A DNA stretch of 32,289 bases from a virus, in IMG/VR virus record IMGVR_UViG_3300006802_000305, positions 1-32,289 of that record; one strand, written 5' to 3'. Positions 11,609-20,588 of this stretch are shown piece by piece. Every line of letters starts with the position of its first letter. The first letter of the stretch is position 1. The position numbers and the translations under genes were made by a program. Under the pieces are notes generated by a model. The model was not told the DNA's origin. It saw only the letters and a list, made by a program, of their open reading frames with translations, and made no database searches.

Positions 11609-13279
11609 ATGAGTATTACCGACTATCATTTTTACTGCCGGAATTTTCTTCGGATTAAGACAAAGCTAGACGGTATCCAACCGCTTATTTTGCGGAATTA
11701 TCAGTATAAATTTATAGATTTTTGGGAAAATATCCGTGGTCCCGTGAGAATTGTAGCGCTCAAGCCAAGACAGGCGGGGTTCTCAACCATAACGGCCTCA
11801 AGGTTCTCACACCGTATGTTTACTGATTACCACTACACAGGGTTAATGATGGCCGATAAGAAGGCGCGAACGGACACTGTAGCGGGCATCTATAAAACAT
11901 TTTTAAATGAGTTAGACGGCGATATAAAGCCAATGATTGCTAAAAACAACACAGAGGAAGTACTACTGGATAACCCAGATGAAAAGCTAAGAAAGGTTAA
12001 TCCCGGCCTAGGAAGTGGGATCATATTTGAGACAGGGAACGACCCCAATGCAGGACGATCTGGAACAAGGCGCTTTGCGCATCTCACAGAACACGCATTT
12101 TATAGATATGCAAAAGAGATTGATGACGGGGTTCAAAACTCCATCCCTTTGGCAGATGACACAGCTATCATAAAAGAATCAACTGCAAACGGTAGGGCAG
12201 GGACGGGAAAAAGTTTTTATGATTTATGGCAAGCGGCCAAGCGCGGTGAATCCATCTATAAACCCTTTTTTGTGGCCTGGTATGAGGTTGATGATTACTT
12301 TATCACCCCTCCAGACAATTGGAAGGCGACTAAGAAAGAGTTAGATATATTAAAAAAGCATCCAACTGTGACCGAAGCCAATTTAATGTGGCGCAGGCTT
12401 AAAATACAAGAATACCTCAATGACGACGAAGACACTATATTGACGCCTGAAGAGCGTTTCTGCCAGGATTTCCCATTGGATGACGAGGAAGCATTTTTAT
12501 CCACTGGTGCCCCTGTTTTTGATAACGAGAAGGTTAATGCGCTAATTAGAAAGCTGCGGGAAAATAAACCAATCGAAATACAGCATAGGTTTGAGATTAA
12601 AAGTCGTATAGTTAAGCAGTTTTTTGACGGCCTTAAGATATATGCGCCCCCAAGGGAAAATAGGCAGTACTATATAGGCGCCGACGTATCGGAAGGACTG
12701 GCAATAGGCGACGCCTCTAGTGCTTTTATAATGGACCATGAGTACAGACAAGTGGCCAGATGGCACGGGAAAATAGACCCCGACATGTTTGGTCACTTAC
12801 TAATCGCTATTGGGGAGATATATAATAACGCGCTAATCATCCCAGAATCCAACGCCATGGGGCATACGACTGTGACAACTATCAGGAATCAGGGCTATCC
12901 GATGCTTTATAAAGAATTGGTCGAGGACGAATCAGAGGGCAAGCGTGTCGTTAAGTACGGGTGGCGTACCACTGTTAAAAGTAAAATGGACATGCTTAAT
13001 GAGGCCGTTAAATTTATAAGGGATGGCGAATGTCAGATATTAGACGTCAAGCTACCAGAAGAGATGGCGCTGGTGGCAAGAGAAGAAAACGGAAAGGTTG
13101 TTTTAAATGGTAGGGATAGAGTCGTCGCCTTTGCTCTGGCATTAATGGGGCGCAAGCATTACAATTTTAGTGAGAGGACAATCCCCAAAAGGATAAACTC
13201 AGTGACTGGAACGGGCGAAGAAGAGCGCATTGCATGGGAGCGGAAGCATAAAAAAAGTAAAGCCGATATGTTTGACTAG
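11609..13279 (+). CDS. terL: Terminase large subunit
   Basis: 556-residue packaging ATPase/nuclease. Walker A KPRQAGFST (52-60), the acidic HLTEHAF (158-164, E161 as catalytic Glu), coupling motif ESTANG (190-195), and an RNase H-like nuclease half: YYIGADVSEG (D359), IIPESNAMG (E413) and NGRDRVVAFALA (D503). Length and motif order are normal for Terminase_6-type proteins. It pumps DNA into the prohead through the portal encoded downstream. The start has no ribosome-binding site and abuts a terminator-like hairpin. Confidence 0.95.
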   Translation: MSITDYHFYCRNFLRIKTKLDGIQPLILRNYQYKFIDFWENIRGPVRIVALKPRQAGFSTITASRFSHRMFTDYHYTGLMMADKKARTDTVAGIYKTFLNELDGDIKPMIAKNNTEEVLLDNPDEKLRKVNPGLGSGIIFETGNDPNAGRSGTRRFAHLTEHAFYRYAKEIDDGVQNSIPLADDTAIIKESTANGRAGTGKSFYDLWQAAKRGESIYKPFFVAWYEVDDYFITPPDNWKATKKELDILKKHPTVTEANLMWRRLKIQEYLNDDEDTILTPEERFCQDFPLDDEEAFLSTGAPVFDNEKVNALIRKLRENKPIEIQHRFEIKSRIVKQFFDGLKIYAPPRENRQYYIGADVSEGLAIGDASSAFIMDHEYRQVARWHGKIDPDMFGHLLIAIGEIYNNALIIPESNAMGHTTVTTIRNQGYPMLYKELVEDESEGKRVVKYGWRTTVKSKMDMLNEAVKFIRDGECQILDVKLPEEMALVAREENGKVVLNGRDRVVAFALALMGRKHYNFSERTIPKRINSVTGTGEEERIAWERKHKKSKADMFD

Positions 13280-13359
13280 GTGTGATCATCTGCACGCCCA
13301 AAAAATGGACATGCTCCAGACCCTTTTCGCTGCGACCCTATTGATGCTATTGTTATTTT

Positions 13360-13563
13360 ATGGTGACCATTTTAGCAATATCCCAAGTAATAACCCTGAT
13401 AATACTATGGAAGTTAGTCAGGACAAGTGAGCCTGAGCCGACAAAGCCGTTACCCCGCCCGATATTCAAACCGAAAGAAAAACCCAGAGAGCTAGAGCAT
13501 TTCGTCCCATCGAAAGACCTAGACTATATCATGAGCGGCAAGAGGGTTGACCCTTTCGACTAG
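13360..13563 (+). CDS. Small membrane-anchored hypothetical protein
   Basis: 67 residues: an N-terminal transmembrane helix (VTILAISQVITLIILWKLV), a Pro/Lys-rich linker (PEPTKPLPRPIFKPKEKPRE), and an ordered tail (FVPSKDLDYIMSGKRVDPFD). No clear ribosome-binding site; TATTGT lies six bases before ATG but without a good -35. The stop shares CTAG with the stop of the convergent gene. Unknown role. Confidence 0.5.
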   Translation: MVTILAISQVITLIILWKLVRTSEPEPTKPLPRPIFKPKEKPRELEHFVPSKDLDYIMSGKRVDPFD

Positions 13564-14378
13564 AATGACGGGAGTGTGTCGTCTACTAAGTAGCCGTCGA
13601 TGCTAAAATTAATTGACAGATTACTTGAGGTTGCGCCCGTCACCCTAGCCCTAACGTCGGTCTTCTCCAAGAATCTCTCATATTTACCATCGAGCAAATC
13701 GTACTGAATCGAGGAGCTTCCTGCTGTATCAAGTCCAAAGGTTTTAATGGTTCGCCATGTTTGAGTGTCGTATCTTTTTATCTGGAGCGCTACCTCTGCC
13801 GCGCCAGACGTGTTTTTTAGGATAGATGCGCGAATTACATTGGCCAGCATGCTTTTTCCGGCCGGGACCGAAAATATACCACCTTTAAGTGTCCCGCCCG
13901 CGCCGACAGGTATTGTGCCTATGGTTGTGGCCCCATGTTTAATGGATATAATCCCCTCATTAACCTCGCTCGAACCGGAGGAGATACATTCAGCAGAGTT
14001 GATTCTGTAAACGTCTGTGTCAGCGGTAACAATACTTGCACCATTTAACGTAACGTCTTGGGTTGCTTGGACATAGTCCTCGCCCATATAGGTTAACCTT
14101 ACCGTTCTGCAACCAGTCCCGGCGGCGGTATCATCTGCGTCTGCACTTACAAGAGTTGTCGCCTGCGCACTTGTGGGCCATGGGTAAGCGCCACCCGTCG
14201 CCCAGATATCCTCGGGAAGATCGGCTGTGTCGACATCCGCATTTTCTCCGAACCTTCTAAAATTCTCCCAGCCTGCAATTTGCCCCATTGAAACATAGGC
14301 ACCGAAAGACGGCTTGGGATCGTCAGCAAAAGAGCTGAAAGAAAATAAAAACAACAAGAGTAAAATAAATTTAATCAT
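13560..14378 (-). CDS. Exported phage structural-type protein
   Basis: 272 residues from ATG 14378 (AAAGGA about eight bases upstream). It begins with a Sec signal peptide: MIKFILLLLFLFSFSSFADD, cleavage probably after FA. The mature part has the pattern IAGWENFRRFGENADVDTAD-EDIWATGGAYPWP... DDTAAGTGCRTVRL... DYVQATQDVTLNG, known to me from predicted structural proteins of many uncultured marine phages. Thus probably virion-associated, with a puzzling signal peptide. Encoded against the late operon with the gene at 14371-14778. Confidence 0.7.
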   Translation of the reverse strand: MIKFILLLLFLFSFSSFADDPKPSFGAYVSMGQIAGWENFRRFGENADVDTADLPEDIWATGGAYPWPTSAQATTLVSADADDTAAGTGCRTVRLTYMGEDYVQATQDVTLNGASIVTADTDVYRINSAECISSGSSEVNEGIISIKHGATTIGTIPVGAGGTLKGGIFSVPAGKSMLANVIRASILKNTSGAAEVALQIKRYDTQTWRTIKTFGLDTAGSSSIQYDLLDGKYERFLEKTDVRARVTGATSSNLSINFSIDGYLVDDTLPSF

Positions 14379-14778
14379 CAAGTATTCCTTTTTTGAGCGC
14401 CTCAGCTTCCCTGTCAGAAATCTGCACTCCATAATCATACACCTTTTTTAGTATGTCGTCGGTCCAGTAAGTAGTTTTATGTTCATTTTTTGGCAAATCC
14501 TCATAGCCAAGCTCAATTAGCCCCATATTTTTTAAATGGGCGTTATACTCTGCCTTTGTTGCACAATACTTACCGATGCTCCGCTGATAGCCTGGGGCAA
14601 AACCGTCATTAACGCTTTTATTTGATTTAATTACGGCCATTTTAGGGTATCCGCAATTAAAGCAGCACCATCCACTTGACGAGTATTGTTGTTTTTCAAA
14701 CTCTTCGGTATTGAAATATCTGTGAAACTCCCCTCTGCACTTTGGGTTACGACAGTGAAACCTATAAGACTTGCTCAT
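14371..14778 (-). CDS. Zinc-ribbon protein
   Basis: 135 residues from ATG 14778 (AAGGAG five bases upstream). SKSYRFHCRNPKCRGEFHRY and WCCFNCGYPKMAV supply a four-Cys zinc ribbon; next GYQRSIGKYCATKAEYNAHL and a Glu/Lys-rich tail. The RSIGxxxxTKxEYNxHLK part recalls small FmdB-like phage proteins. It overlaps the signal-peptide gene by eight bases, so the two form a leftward operon inside the late region. Confidence 0.65.
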   Translation of the reverse strand: MSKSYRFHCRNPKCRGEFHRYFNTEEFEKQQYSSSGWCCFNCGYPKMAVIKSNKSVNDGFAPGYQRSIGKYCATKAEYNAHLKNMGLIELGYEDLPKNEHKTTYWTDDILKKVYDYGVQISDREAEALKKGILDD

Positions 14779-14804
14779 TAACGCTCCTTTCTCATTTATG
14801 GAAT

Positions 14805-14837
14805 ATTTTAACACTAGTTGTTGTCGTTTGTTAACAT
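14805..14837. promoter_or_regulatory. Divergent, mutually overlapping promoters
   Basis: Rightward: TTAACA (14808-14813), 18 bp, TAACAT (14832-14837), six bases, portal ATG. Leftward: TTAACA (14834-14829), 18 bp, TAAAAT (14810-14805), then the zinc-ribbon gene. Each promoter's -35 overlaps the other's -10, so RNA polymerase cannot occupy both at once. The leftward gene has a ribosome-binding site; the portal has none. Confidence 0.55.
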
Positions 14838-14843
14838 TAGTGC

Positions 14844-16988
14844 ATGGGTTTATTTAATCGTGACAAGTCGAAGTCAAAAAAAGTAGACGAAAAAGAATCA
14901 GACGCATCCTTAAAGGTAGTTGATCGCGTTAAAAAAGACGTTAGTAAGTATTTTGACAACTTTAAACGCATCAAACGTGAGGAAGAGGAAGCATATCATG
15001 GTGTGATATGGAAGAATCAGCACGGCTATAAACCCTATGAAAACGAAATATTTAGCCTAATTGAAACAGAAGTTCCCATTTTATCTGACAATTTCCCTGC
15101 CCCAACCGTTAGTGTTGTTGATCCCGCCAAAAAAGACGCTGCCAGGAATCTGGAACGCGCCATTGAATGGGTTAATGAAGACCAGGATTTTAGCTTAAAA
15201 CTTCCTGAAGTTGTCCGTGATGCCCTTGTTGCAGGGCCGGGATGGATACATGTTTATTATGATCAAAACGCCGCCAACGGCAATGGTCGAGATATTTACG
15301 AGGTCGTGCGCTATGATAAAGTAAAACTAGGCGGCAGCGGCACACTGGTTGATGACGCATCAAAATGTCGTCTTGAATTAAGGCGCTCTAAAGAATGGTT
15401 AAAGCTCACATATCCTCGGTTCGCTGAAAAGATTGATAAACTAAAAGGCAAAGAGGACGACACCGAGGACTCTTACCGGGGCTACGAAACACAGGATAGC
15501 GGCGCAGGATACGCTAGGCGATCAGTGCCAAAGGAATATCGTGACGAGGACGAGTTGTGCCTTGTTAAAACCTACACAAGAGACTTCAGCGTCGTATCTA
15601 TACCAGATGAGGAAACAGCAGAGGAACTCGCCAGAGAATACGAGTTTTTAAGCGACGGCGAAGCTCCAGACGTTTCCAAGTGGCAAAATCACAAAGCACA
15701 TATTGAACAACACGCCAAAGAAAGAGCGGAGTTGTGCGCACAGTTGCAATTACAAGCCAACGCATCTATCGAAGAGATAATGCAAGTGGTTGATGAGTTA
15801 ACCCAACAGGCACCCGAGGCAGCGGAGCAATTCTCTGGGATACCTGTAAAAATACAAGTCCTTGACGCTCACTCGCAAGAGCATGAAGAATTTTTAAAAG
15901 AGAATCCAAAATCTGGAAAGTTGAAATATAAAAACGGCTTGAGATGTATCGAAACGGTTCAAAGAATCGTTCTTTATGATGGGCCGTCTAAAGACGACCA
16001 TTGCGAAATCCCTTTGGTTCCATTTTATTGTTACCGCGACGGCACATTTTATGGCGTGTCAGAGGTTAGGCACTTGCTTGATTCTGCTAGAATGAAAGCA
16101 ACATTAACCCATGCCACCTATAAAGGGCTACAGTTAATTGGAAACCCTGAGAAAGAAGTTAATACCGAATCAGGTTTAACTAAGGACGACGTAACAAACG
16201 AACCTGGCGCTATATATGAGGTAAAACAAGGGACATCATGGAGTGTTAGAGACATTCCCCCAGGTCAGATATCGTCCCAGTCCGTACAATGGCAGGCCGA
16301 GCGCGCAGAAAAGATGCGTGAAATATCAGGCATGACACAGCCAACCACTGGCGAGCTACCAGACCATCGAGTCAGCGAGGTAACGGTTACTAAGGCGCAA
16401 AACCAGGCGTTAGGCAGGATCAGGCTTAAAGACCGACAAAATCAATACTATTCCATTAGACGATTAGGAAAATTGGTCGCTTCTAATATTATTCAATACT
16501 GGACGGCCGAAAAAGTGCTTTATTTAGAAGATGAGGGCGAGGATATGCGGGAAATTATATTTAACCCGCTAGACATGCAGGACCTCGAATACGACATCAA
16601 AATAAGCGCTGGAAGCATGGCCGGAGTTGACAAGGATCAATTCAATCTCTTTGCCACATCACTACTCAACACCAACCGAATAACCTTTTCACAATATGCT
16701 GACATCGTGGACATACCAAAAGCGCAACAGCTTAAAAAGTTTGCCGCTGAAAACGATGAGGTGGCCGCGCAAGTTCAAGAACTTCAAATGCAATCAGAGC
16801 AGATGCAGCAGGAATCGGCCGCAATGATTCAATCGCTACAGCAAGAAATACTCAAGTTAAAAGCAATTAAACTGCCCGCCATTTTAATGCCAACAGAGCA
16901 GAGAGATGCCGAGGCAATAATTAAACAAGAGCAATATGACGATTTAATGGGAGTCAATGAAGACCAACCCGATACAGGAGTAATTTAA
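14844..16988 (+). CDS. Portal protein (P22-like)
   Basis: 714 residues, the length of P22-type portals. The N-terminal part (RVKKDVSKYFDNFKRIKREE, then SLIETEVPILSDNFPAPTVS and VRDALVAGPGWIHVYYD) and VPFYCYRDGTFYGVSEVRHL with KATLTHATYKGLQLIGNPEK fit the portal clip/stem region; PTTGELPDHRVSEVT follows. The C-terminal ~100 residues are Gln/Glu-rich and coiled (AAQVQELQMQSEQMQQESAA), like the P22 barrel. It forms the ring through which DNA is packaged and ejected. No ribosome-binding site; probable leaderless mRNA. Stop overlaps the scaffold start (TAATG). Confidence 0.9.
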   Translation: MGLFNRDKSKSKKVDEKESDASLKVVDRVKKDVSKYFDNFKRIKREEEEAYHGVIWKNQHGYKPYENEIFSLIETEVPILSDNFPAPTVSVVDPAKKDAARNLERAIEWVNEDQDFSLKLPEVVRDALVAGPGWIHVYYDQNAANGNGRDIYEVVRYDKVKLGGSGTLVDDASKCRLELRRSKEWLKLTYPRFAEKIDKLKGKEDDTEDSYRGYETQDSGAGYARRSVPKEYRDEDELCLVKTYTRDFSVVSIPDEETAEELAREYEFLSDGEAPDVSKWQNHKAHIEQHAKERAELCAQLQLQANASIEEIMQVVDELTQQAPEAAEQFSGIPVKIQVLDAHSQEHEEFLKENPKSGKLKYKNGLRCIETVQRIVLYDGPSKDDHCEIPLVPFYCYRDGTFYGVSEVRHLLDSARMKATLTHATYKGLQLIGNPEKEVNTESGLTKDDVTNEPGAIYEVKQGTSWSVRDIPPGQISSQSVQWQAERAEKMREISGMTQPTTGELPDHRVSEVTVTKAQNQALGRIRLKDRQNQYYSIRRLGKLVASNIIQYWTAEKVLYLEDEGEDMREIIFNPLDMQDLEYDIKISAGSMAGVDKDQFNLFATSLLNTNRITFSQYADIVDIPKAQQLKKFAAENDEVAAQVQELQMQSEQMQQESAAMIQSLQQEILKLKAIKLPAILMPTEQRDAEAIIKQEQYDDLMGVNEDQPDTGVI

Positions 16989-17971
16989 TGGATAATGAGG
17001 CAAGTACTGAATCCAACCTTTCAGGAGATTCAGGCCTAGACAAGTATTTAGACGACGCCAACCTGGAATCGCTGGGAGCATCAGAAGATACGACAGATGA
17101 GACACCAAAAGGTGACGATTCTGAAACAACCGACGAACTGTCACTAGATAGTTTTGAGGCAGATGAAGGGGGTGATCCTAATCTACTTAATTATCTAAAT
17201 GAACTAGGAGTCCTACACAAAGGACTTCCCGTTAATTTCGATAATATGGATCAAGTAAAAGAATACTTATCCAAGGGGCATGATTACACCCAAAAAACGC
17301 AAGAACTGGCAAAAATGAAAGAGCAGGCCGAAGTGGCACTCAATCAAGAACGCGAGGCCTTTGCACAAGAAAGACAGGCGTTTGACTCCGAACGGGAGCA
17401 TTTCGCCAATAACCAATTAATCTTAGATGCGTTTTTGCGGATGGTTGACGATATTAGATCAAGTGACCAGGCGCTCTATGAAGAGTTGGACGGTATTTTC
17501 ACTAGGCATCAGCGCGACGTTATGTCTTACCAGGACAATCCAGCGCTAAACGCCTATGACAAGCGGATAAAGGAGCTTGAGGCCAAGTTAGCAGAAAAAG
17601 ACGAGGCGCAAGCAAAAGAATCCGACAACAGAGTTTTACAAGAGTGGGAAGATGGATTGAAAACATTTCAATCTAAAAACCAGGCAAAACTACGCTCTCT
17701 AGGTGTATCCGTTGATTATCAATCAGTCAGGGATACATGGGCGGCAGACAAAACGGGAAAAATGTCCGTTGACGCTGCCGTTAATGCTGTATATGGCGAA
17801 CAAATCAGAAAGGCGCTAGAGGCAAAAGCAAAACTGGCCACCACTAAAAAGAGAACTGCTGACCGTTCAAATGCTTCCACAGATCAGGAAGTTAAAGAAA
17901 CTCTTTATAAAGATCGCCCTGGTGACTACATGTCTCATCTCGAACGACTGGCCAATAAGTACGCATCCTAA
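16988..17971 (+). CDS. Scaffolding protein
   Basis: 327 residues between portal and coat. An acidic, low-complexity N-terminus (SGDSGLDKYLDDANLESLGA...), a long Glu/Gln/Ala coiled coil (QEREAFAQERQAFDSEREHF), and a C-terminal segment ending in basic residues (KKRTADRSNAST...YMSHLERLANKYAS). Composition, position and lack of Cys all fit phage head-assembly scaffolds, which guide coat assembly and then leave or are digested. Start overlaps the portal stop. Confidence 0.85.
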   Translation: MDNEASTESNLSGDSGLDKYLDDANLESLGASEDTTDETPKGDDSETTDELSLDSFEADEGGDPNLLNYLNELGVLHKGLPVNFDNMDQVKEYLSKGHDYTQKTQELAKMKEQAEVALNQEREAFAQERQAFDSEREHFANNQLILDAFLRMVDDIRSSDQALYEELDGIFTRHQRDVMSYQDNPALNAYDKRIKELEAKLAEKDEAQAKESDNRVLQEWEDGLKTFQSKNQAKLRSLGVSVDYQSVRDTWAADKTGKMSVDAAVNAVYGEQIRKALEAKAKLATTKKRTADRSNASTDQEVKETLYKDRPGDYMSHLERLANKYAS

Positions 17972-17985
17972 ACAGGAGAAACAAA

Positions 17986-19008
17986 ATGTTGAAGTTCATT
18001 TTAAACTTCCTGTCAGCATCATTCAGGATTTTATTCAATGAGTCGGGTGTTTTTACTTATGGTCAAGTTACGGCCATTACACACGACCTTATCAAGGATA
18101 AAATGACTGAGGGTGTTTTTACAGGAAACGTCGTTCTTAACAGGTTCAGAGGAAAACAAGAACTTGAAGAGGGCGGAAACAAAATTCTATGCCCGCTTAT
18201 GACAGCAGATGACACTGGAAGTACGGGCGCTTTTTTTTCGCCCAGAGATAACTTGTCTTTGACCGAATATGACGGCATCAGTGCGTCTGAGCATTCATGG
18301 CGCTATATTTACGAGTCAGTAGTGATTTATAAGGCAGATATCGCTAAAAACTCGGGGCGTCTTGGCGTTCTTAAATTGATCAATAAAAAAGTGCGCCAGG
18401 GTGAACTCGCCCTCATGCAGCGTATGATTAAAGGCCTGTTGTCTGATGGTGGAGCCAGCTTGGGTGCCGCTGATGACGATCAGTTTGATGGTCTACAGGC
18501 CGTAATTGCCTCTAGCGGTAGCTATGGGGGGATTTCGGATTCTGACCTATCGACATGGGTGTCATATGTTGACGACAACTCAGGGACCAATCGCGCTCTC
18601 ACTCAGGCAATTCTCGATAAGGCGTACGACCAGACCGTCGAGGAAGGTCAAGGCGGTGCCACGCTTGGTATCATGGATAAAAGCGTCTTTACAAAATTTA
18701 AAGGGCTTTTGACTGGTCAGCAACGTGTTACTCGCGAGGATACCGTTAATGGTCAAGGTCACAAGGGGCAGGTTATCGTTTACAATGGAATCGACCATTG
18801 TATTGAGAACCAGATGCCTGGCAACACATTGTTTTATGTTGATGAAGAGCATTTTAAACTTCATGTGCATAAAGATCACAATATGCGTCGTCAGTCTATC
18901 AAAGACCTTGAGTCTGCCGATGCGCTACTAGAGAGAATTTTCCTTTACGGCAACACTGTTGCTTCTGAAAGAAAATACCACTCTCGTATCAATGACATTA
19001 CTGTCTAA
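17986..19008 (+). CDS. Major capsid protein (HK97 fold)
   Basis: 340 residues directly after the scaffold, with CAGGAG upstream. The N-arm is followed by KILCPLMTADDTGSTGAFFS and a region resembling the E-loop, then spine-helix-like ADIAKNSGRLGVLKLINKKV and the glycine-rich DDQFDGLQAVIASSGSYGG. A typical coat ending is FYVDEEHFKLHVHKD. Its order, length and pattern match coat proteins of podoviruses from water. The first 20 residues (LKFILNFLSASFRILFNES) are oddly hydrophobic for a coat protein. TAATAG double stop. Confidence 0.85.
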   Translation: MLKFILNFLSASFRILFNESGVFTYGQVTAITHDLIKDKMTEGVFTGNVVLNRFRGKQELEEGGNKILCPLMTADDTGSTGAFFSPRDNLSLTEYDGISASEHSWRYIYESVVIYKADIAKNSGRLGVLKLINKKVRQGELALMQRMIKGLLSDGGASLGAADDDQFDGLQAVIASSGSYGGISDSDLSTWVSYVDDNSGTNRALTQAILDKAYDQTVEEGQGGATLGIMDKSVFTKFKGLLTGQQRVTREDTVNGQGHKGQVIVYNGIDHCIENQMPGNTLFYVDEEHFKLHVHKDHNMRRQSIKDLESADALLERIFLYGNTVASERKYHSRINDITV

Positions 19009-19021
19009 TAGGGGGCAAAAG

Positions 19022-19525
19022 ATGAAAAATCTAATTTGTTTATTTGTTATTTTGTTTGCCGCCTCTGTTTTTGCTGACATTGGCCCGGTAAACCGTTCAA
19101 TTACATTGGACAACGCCGGGGCGGTGCAGGCCGGAGCGAATGAGTCTTATTTTGTTAACGTCTTGAACGTATCAAACGGCGCATTGGTTGACGGTCAGCC
19201 TGTTGTACTCGATACAACCTCGGATAATGAGTTTTCAGTCACGACTTCCGCCTCTGTCGGCGCTCGTCCACACTGCGTACTTAACGAGGCATGTGCTATC
19301 GAGAAACTGTGTGAATGTCAGATTAGAGGCCGTAAATCAAACGTGCAATTTGACAGCACTTCCGCCGTTGCTACCGTTGGGCAAGCTATCTACATGTCTC
19401 AGGACAATGCCGGATATGTAGGCTCACTTAGCGCCGCTCCCGCTGCGACTGATTGGAAACTAGGGGTTGCCCTTGATTCTGCATCGTCTTCGGGTGATTT
19501 GGATGTGTTCATTGACCTACGTTAA
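19022..19525 (+). CDS. Decoration-type head protein with signal peptide
   Basis: 167 residues from ATG 19022 (GGGGG upstream). MKNLICLFVILFAASVFAD is a clear Sec signal peptide. The mature part (NRSITLDNAGAVQAGANESY, GQPVVLDTT, then a CVLNEACAIEKLCECQIRGR Cys cluster and VGQAIYMSQDNAGYVG) has the beta-rich form of capsid decoration/stabilising proteins that capture or coat the shell, usually encoded right after the coat gene. Four Cys could form disulfides, which would make sense for a periplasmic-type protein. The signal peptide is unexpected for a head protein. Confidence 0.65.
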   Translation: MKNLICLFVILFAASVFADIGPVNRSITLDNAGAVQAGANESYFVNVLNVSNGALVDGQPVVLDTTSDNEFSVTTSASVGARPHCVLNEACAIEKLCECQIRGRKSNVQFDSTSAVATVGQAIYMSQDNAGYVGSLSAAPAATDWKLGVALDSASSSGDLDVFIDLR

Positions 19526-20588
19526 TATTTACTGGGGTGTGGTGCTTGCATTGCACCCCTTTATTTTACGCGTAATCGACCGCCCAGCGGGTAGAGAAGG
19601 AAAAGACTTTTTCTTTTACTTTATTGTCTGCTTGGGTGTTGTCCTATTTGGGAACTCAAAACTACCAAAAACAGAGAGTATTATATTAGGACTTTTGATG
19701 GTTGTAGGGTTTTTAAACCAGTATAACTTCATGGACTACTTTTCTGCTTATCAAATGTTTTTTGTGTTTATAAGCATCGTTTTTCTCGCCCATATATATG
19801 GAAATATCGAGAAAATAAATCTGTTAAATATCGTCGCTATTAGTGGCGCACTAGGCTCAGTCTTTATATTATTTGAGGCTTGTGGGGTCTATTTATATAA
19901 AGAATACGTCAACTTGATGTATTCGGGTGCCCTGGTTGATAAGAAAAGCGTTATCACTGGAGCATTGATTAACTCGAATCTTAGCGGTGCGCACATCGCA
20001 CTAGCTATGCCTGCAATATTTAGGCGAAAATTTGCCTATCTGGCACCGTTATATATGTCTGCACTGTATTTGTGCGACTCCACTATGGCGGTAGGTACGG
20101 CCGTGGCAGGCCTGCTTTATTTTGGTTATACGAAGTATTTTAGGGCGCAATCCCTCCCTTATCTAGGCGCTCTAATTGCCATGTTCGCACTCTTCTGGTT
20201 TTCGCCTCGGGGACAATTTGGAATTGACTCGGGGCGATTTCAGGCGTGGGATTTGATGCTTCAAAAGGCAATTGTGCATTTCCCTTTTGGTAATGGCATG
20301 GGGTGGTTTGCTTCTAATTTTCATAAGAAATACTCTGTTTTTAATATGAGCTTTGTCCAGGAACATAATGAATTTTTATCAGCTTACTTTATGTATGGTC
20401 TATTCGGGATTGTTTCCGGCCTTATCTTATTGGGTCGTGCAATCAAAGGCACCAATCGCATTGCGGCTGCTGGGTTATTTGCTTTTTTTGTTAATTGTTT
20501 TGGTAACTTTCCATTACACGTGACACCTTTAGCAGCAATTGGGATAATTTACTATGCACTATCGCTTAAATCTACGGAGGCAGCATGA
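19503..20588 (+). CDS. O-antigen ligase/polymerase-like membrane protein
   Basis: About 361 residues from ATG 19503; TTG 19512 or GTG 19542 are alternatives. It has about ten predicted membrane spans. Near the C-terminus a soluble loop reads FGNGMGWFASNFHKKYSVFN... SFVQEHNEFLSAYFMYGLFG, which is the Wzy/WaaL-type signature (GxGxGxF, then HNEFL and G-x-F/L-G). SGRFQAWDLMLQ just before it also fits. Family members join or polymerise O-antigen. Gene lies between decoration and adaptor genes, unlike the usual accessory position. Stop overlaps the adaptor start (ATGA). It probably changes the host surface or blocks superinfection; that is inference. Confidence 0.75.
   Translation: MCSLTYVNIYWGVVLALHPFILRVIDRPAGREGKDFFFYFIVCLGVVLFGNSKLPKTESIILGLLMVVGFLNQYNFMDYFSAYQMFFVFISIVFLAHIYGNIEKINLLNIVAISGALGSVFILFEACGVYLYKEYVNLMYSGALVDKKSVITGALINSNLSGAHIALAMPAIFRRKFAYLAPLYMSALYLCDSTMAVGTAVAGLLYFGYTKYFRAQSLPYLGALIAMFALFWFSPRGQFGIDSGRFQAWDLMLQKAIVHFPFGNGMGWFASNFHKKYSVFNMSFVQEHNEFLSAYFMYGLFGIVSGLILLGRAIKGTNRIAAAGLFAFFVNCFGNFPLHVTPLAAIGIIYYALSLKSTEAA

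Noticed and set aside
11609-11700. Leaderless promoter for terL like those of terS and portal
   Set aside because: The bases before ATG 11609 form a GC hairpin and T-tract with no -10 box at the needed distance.
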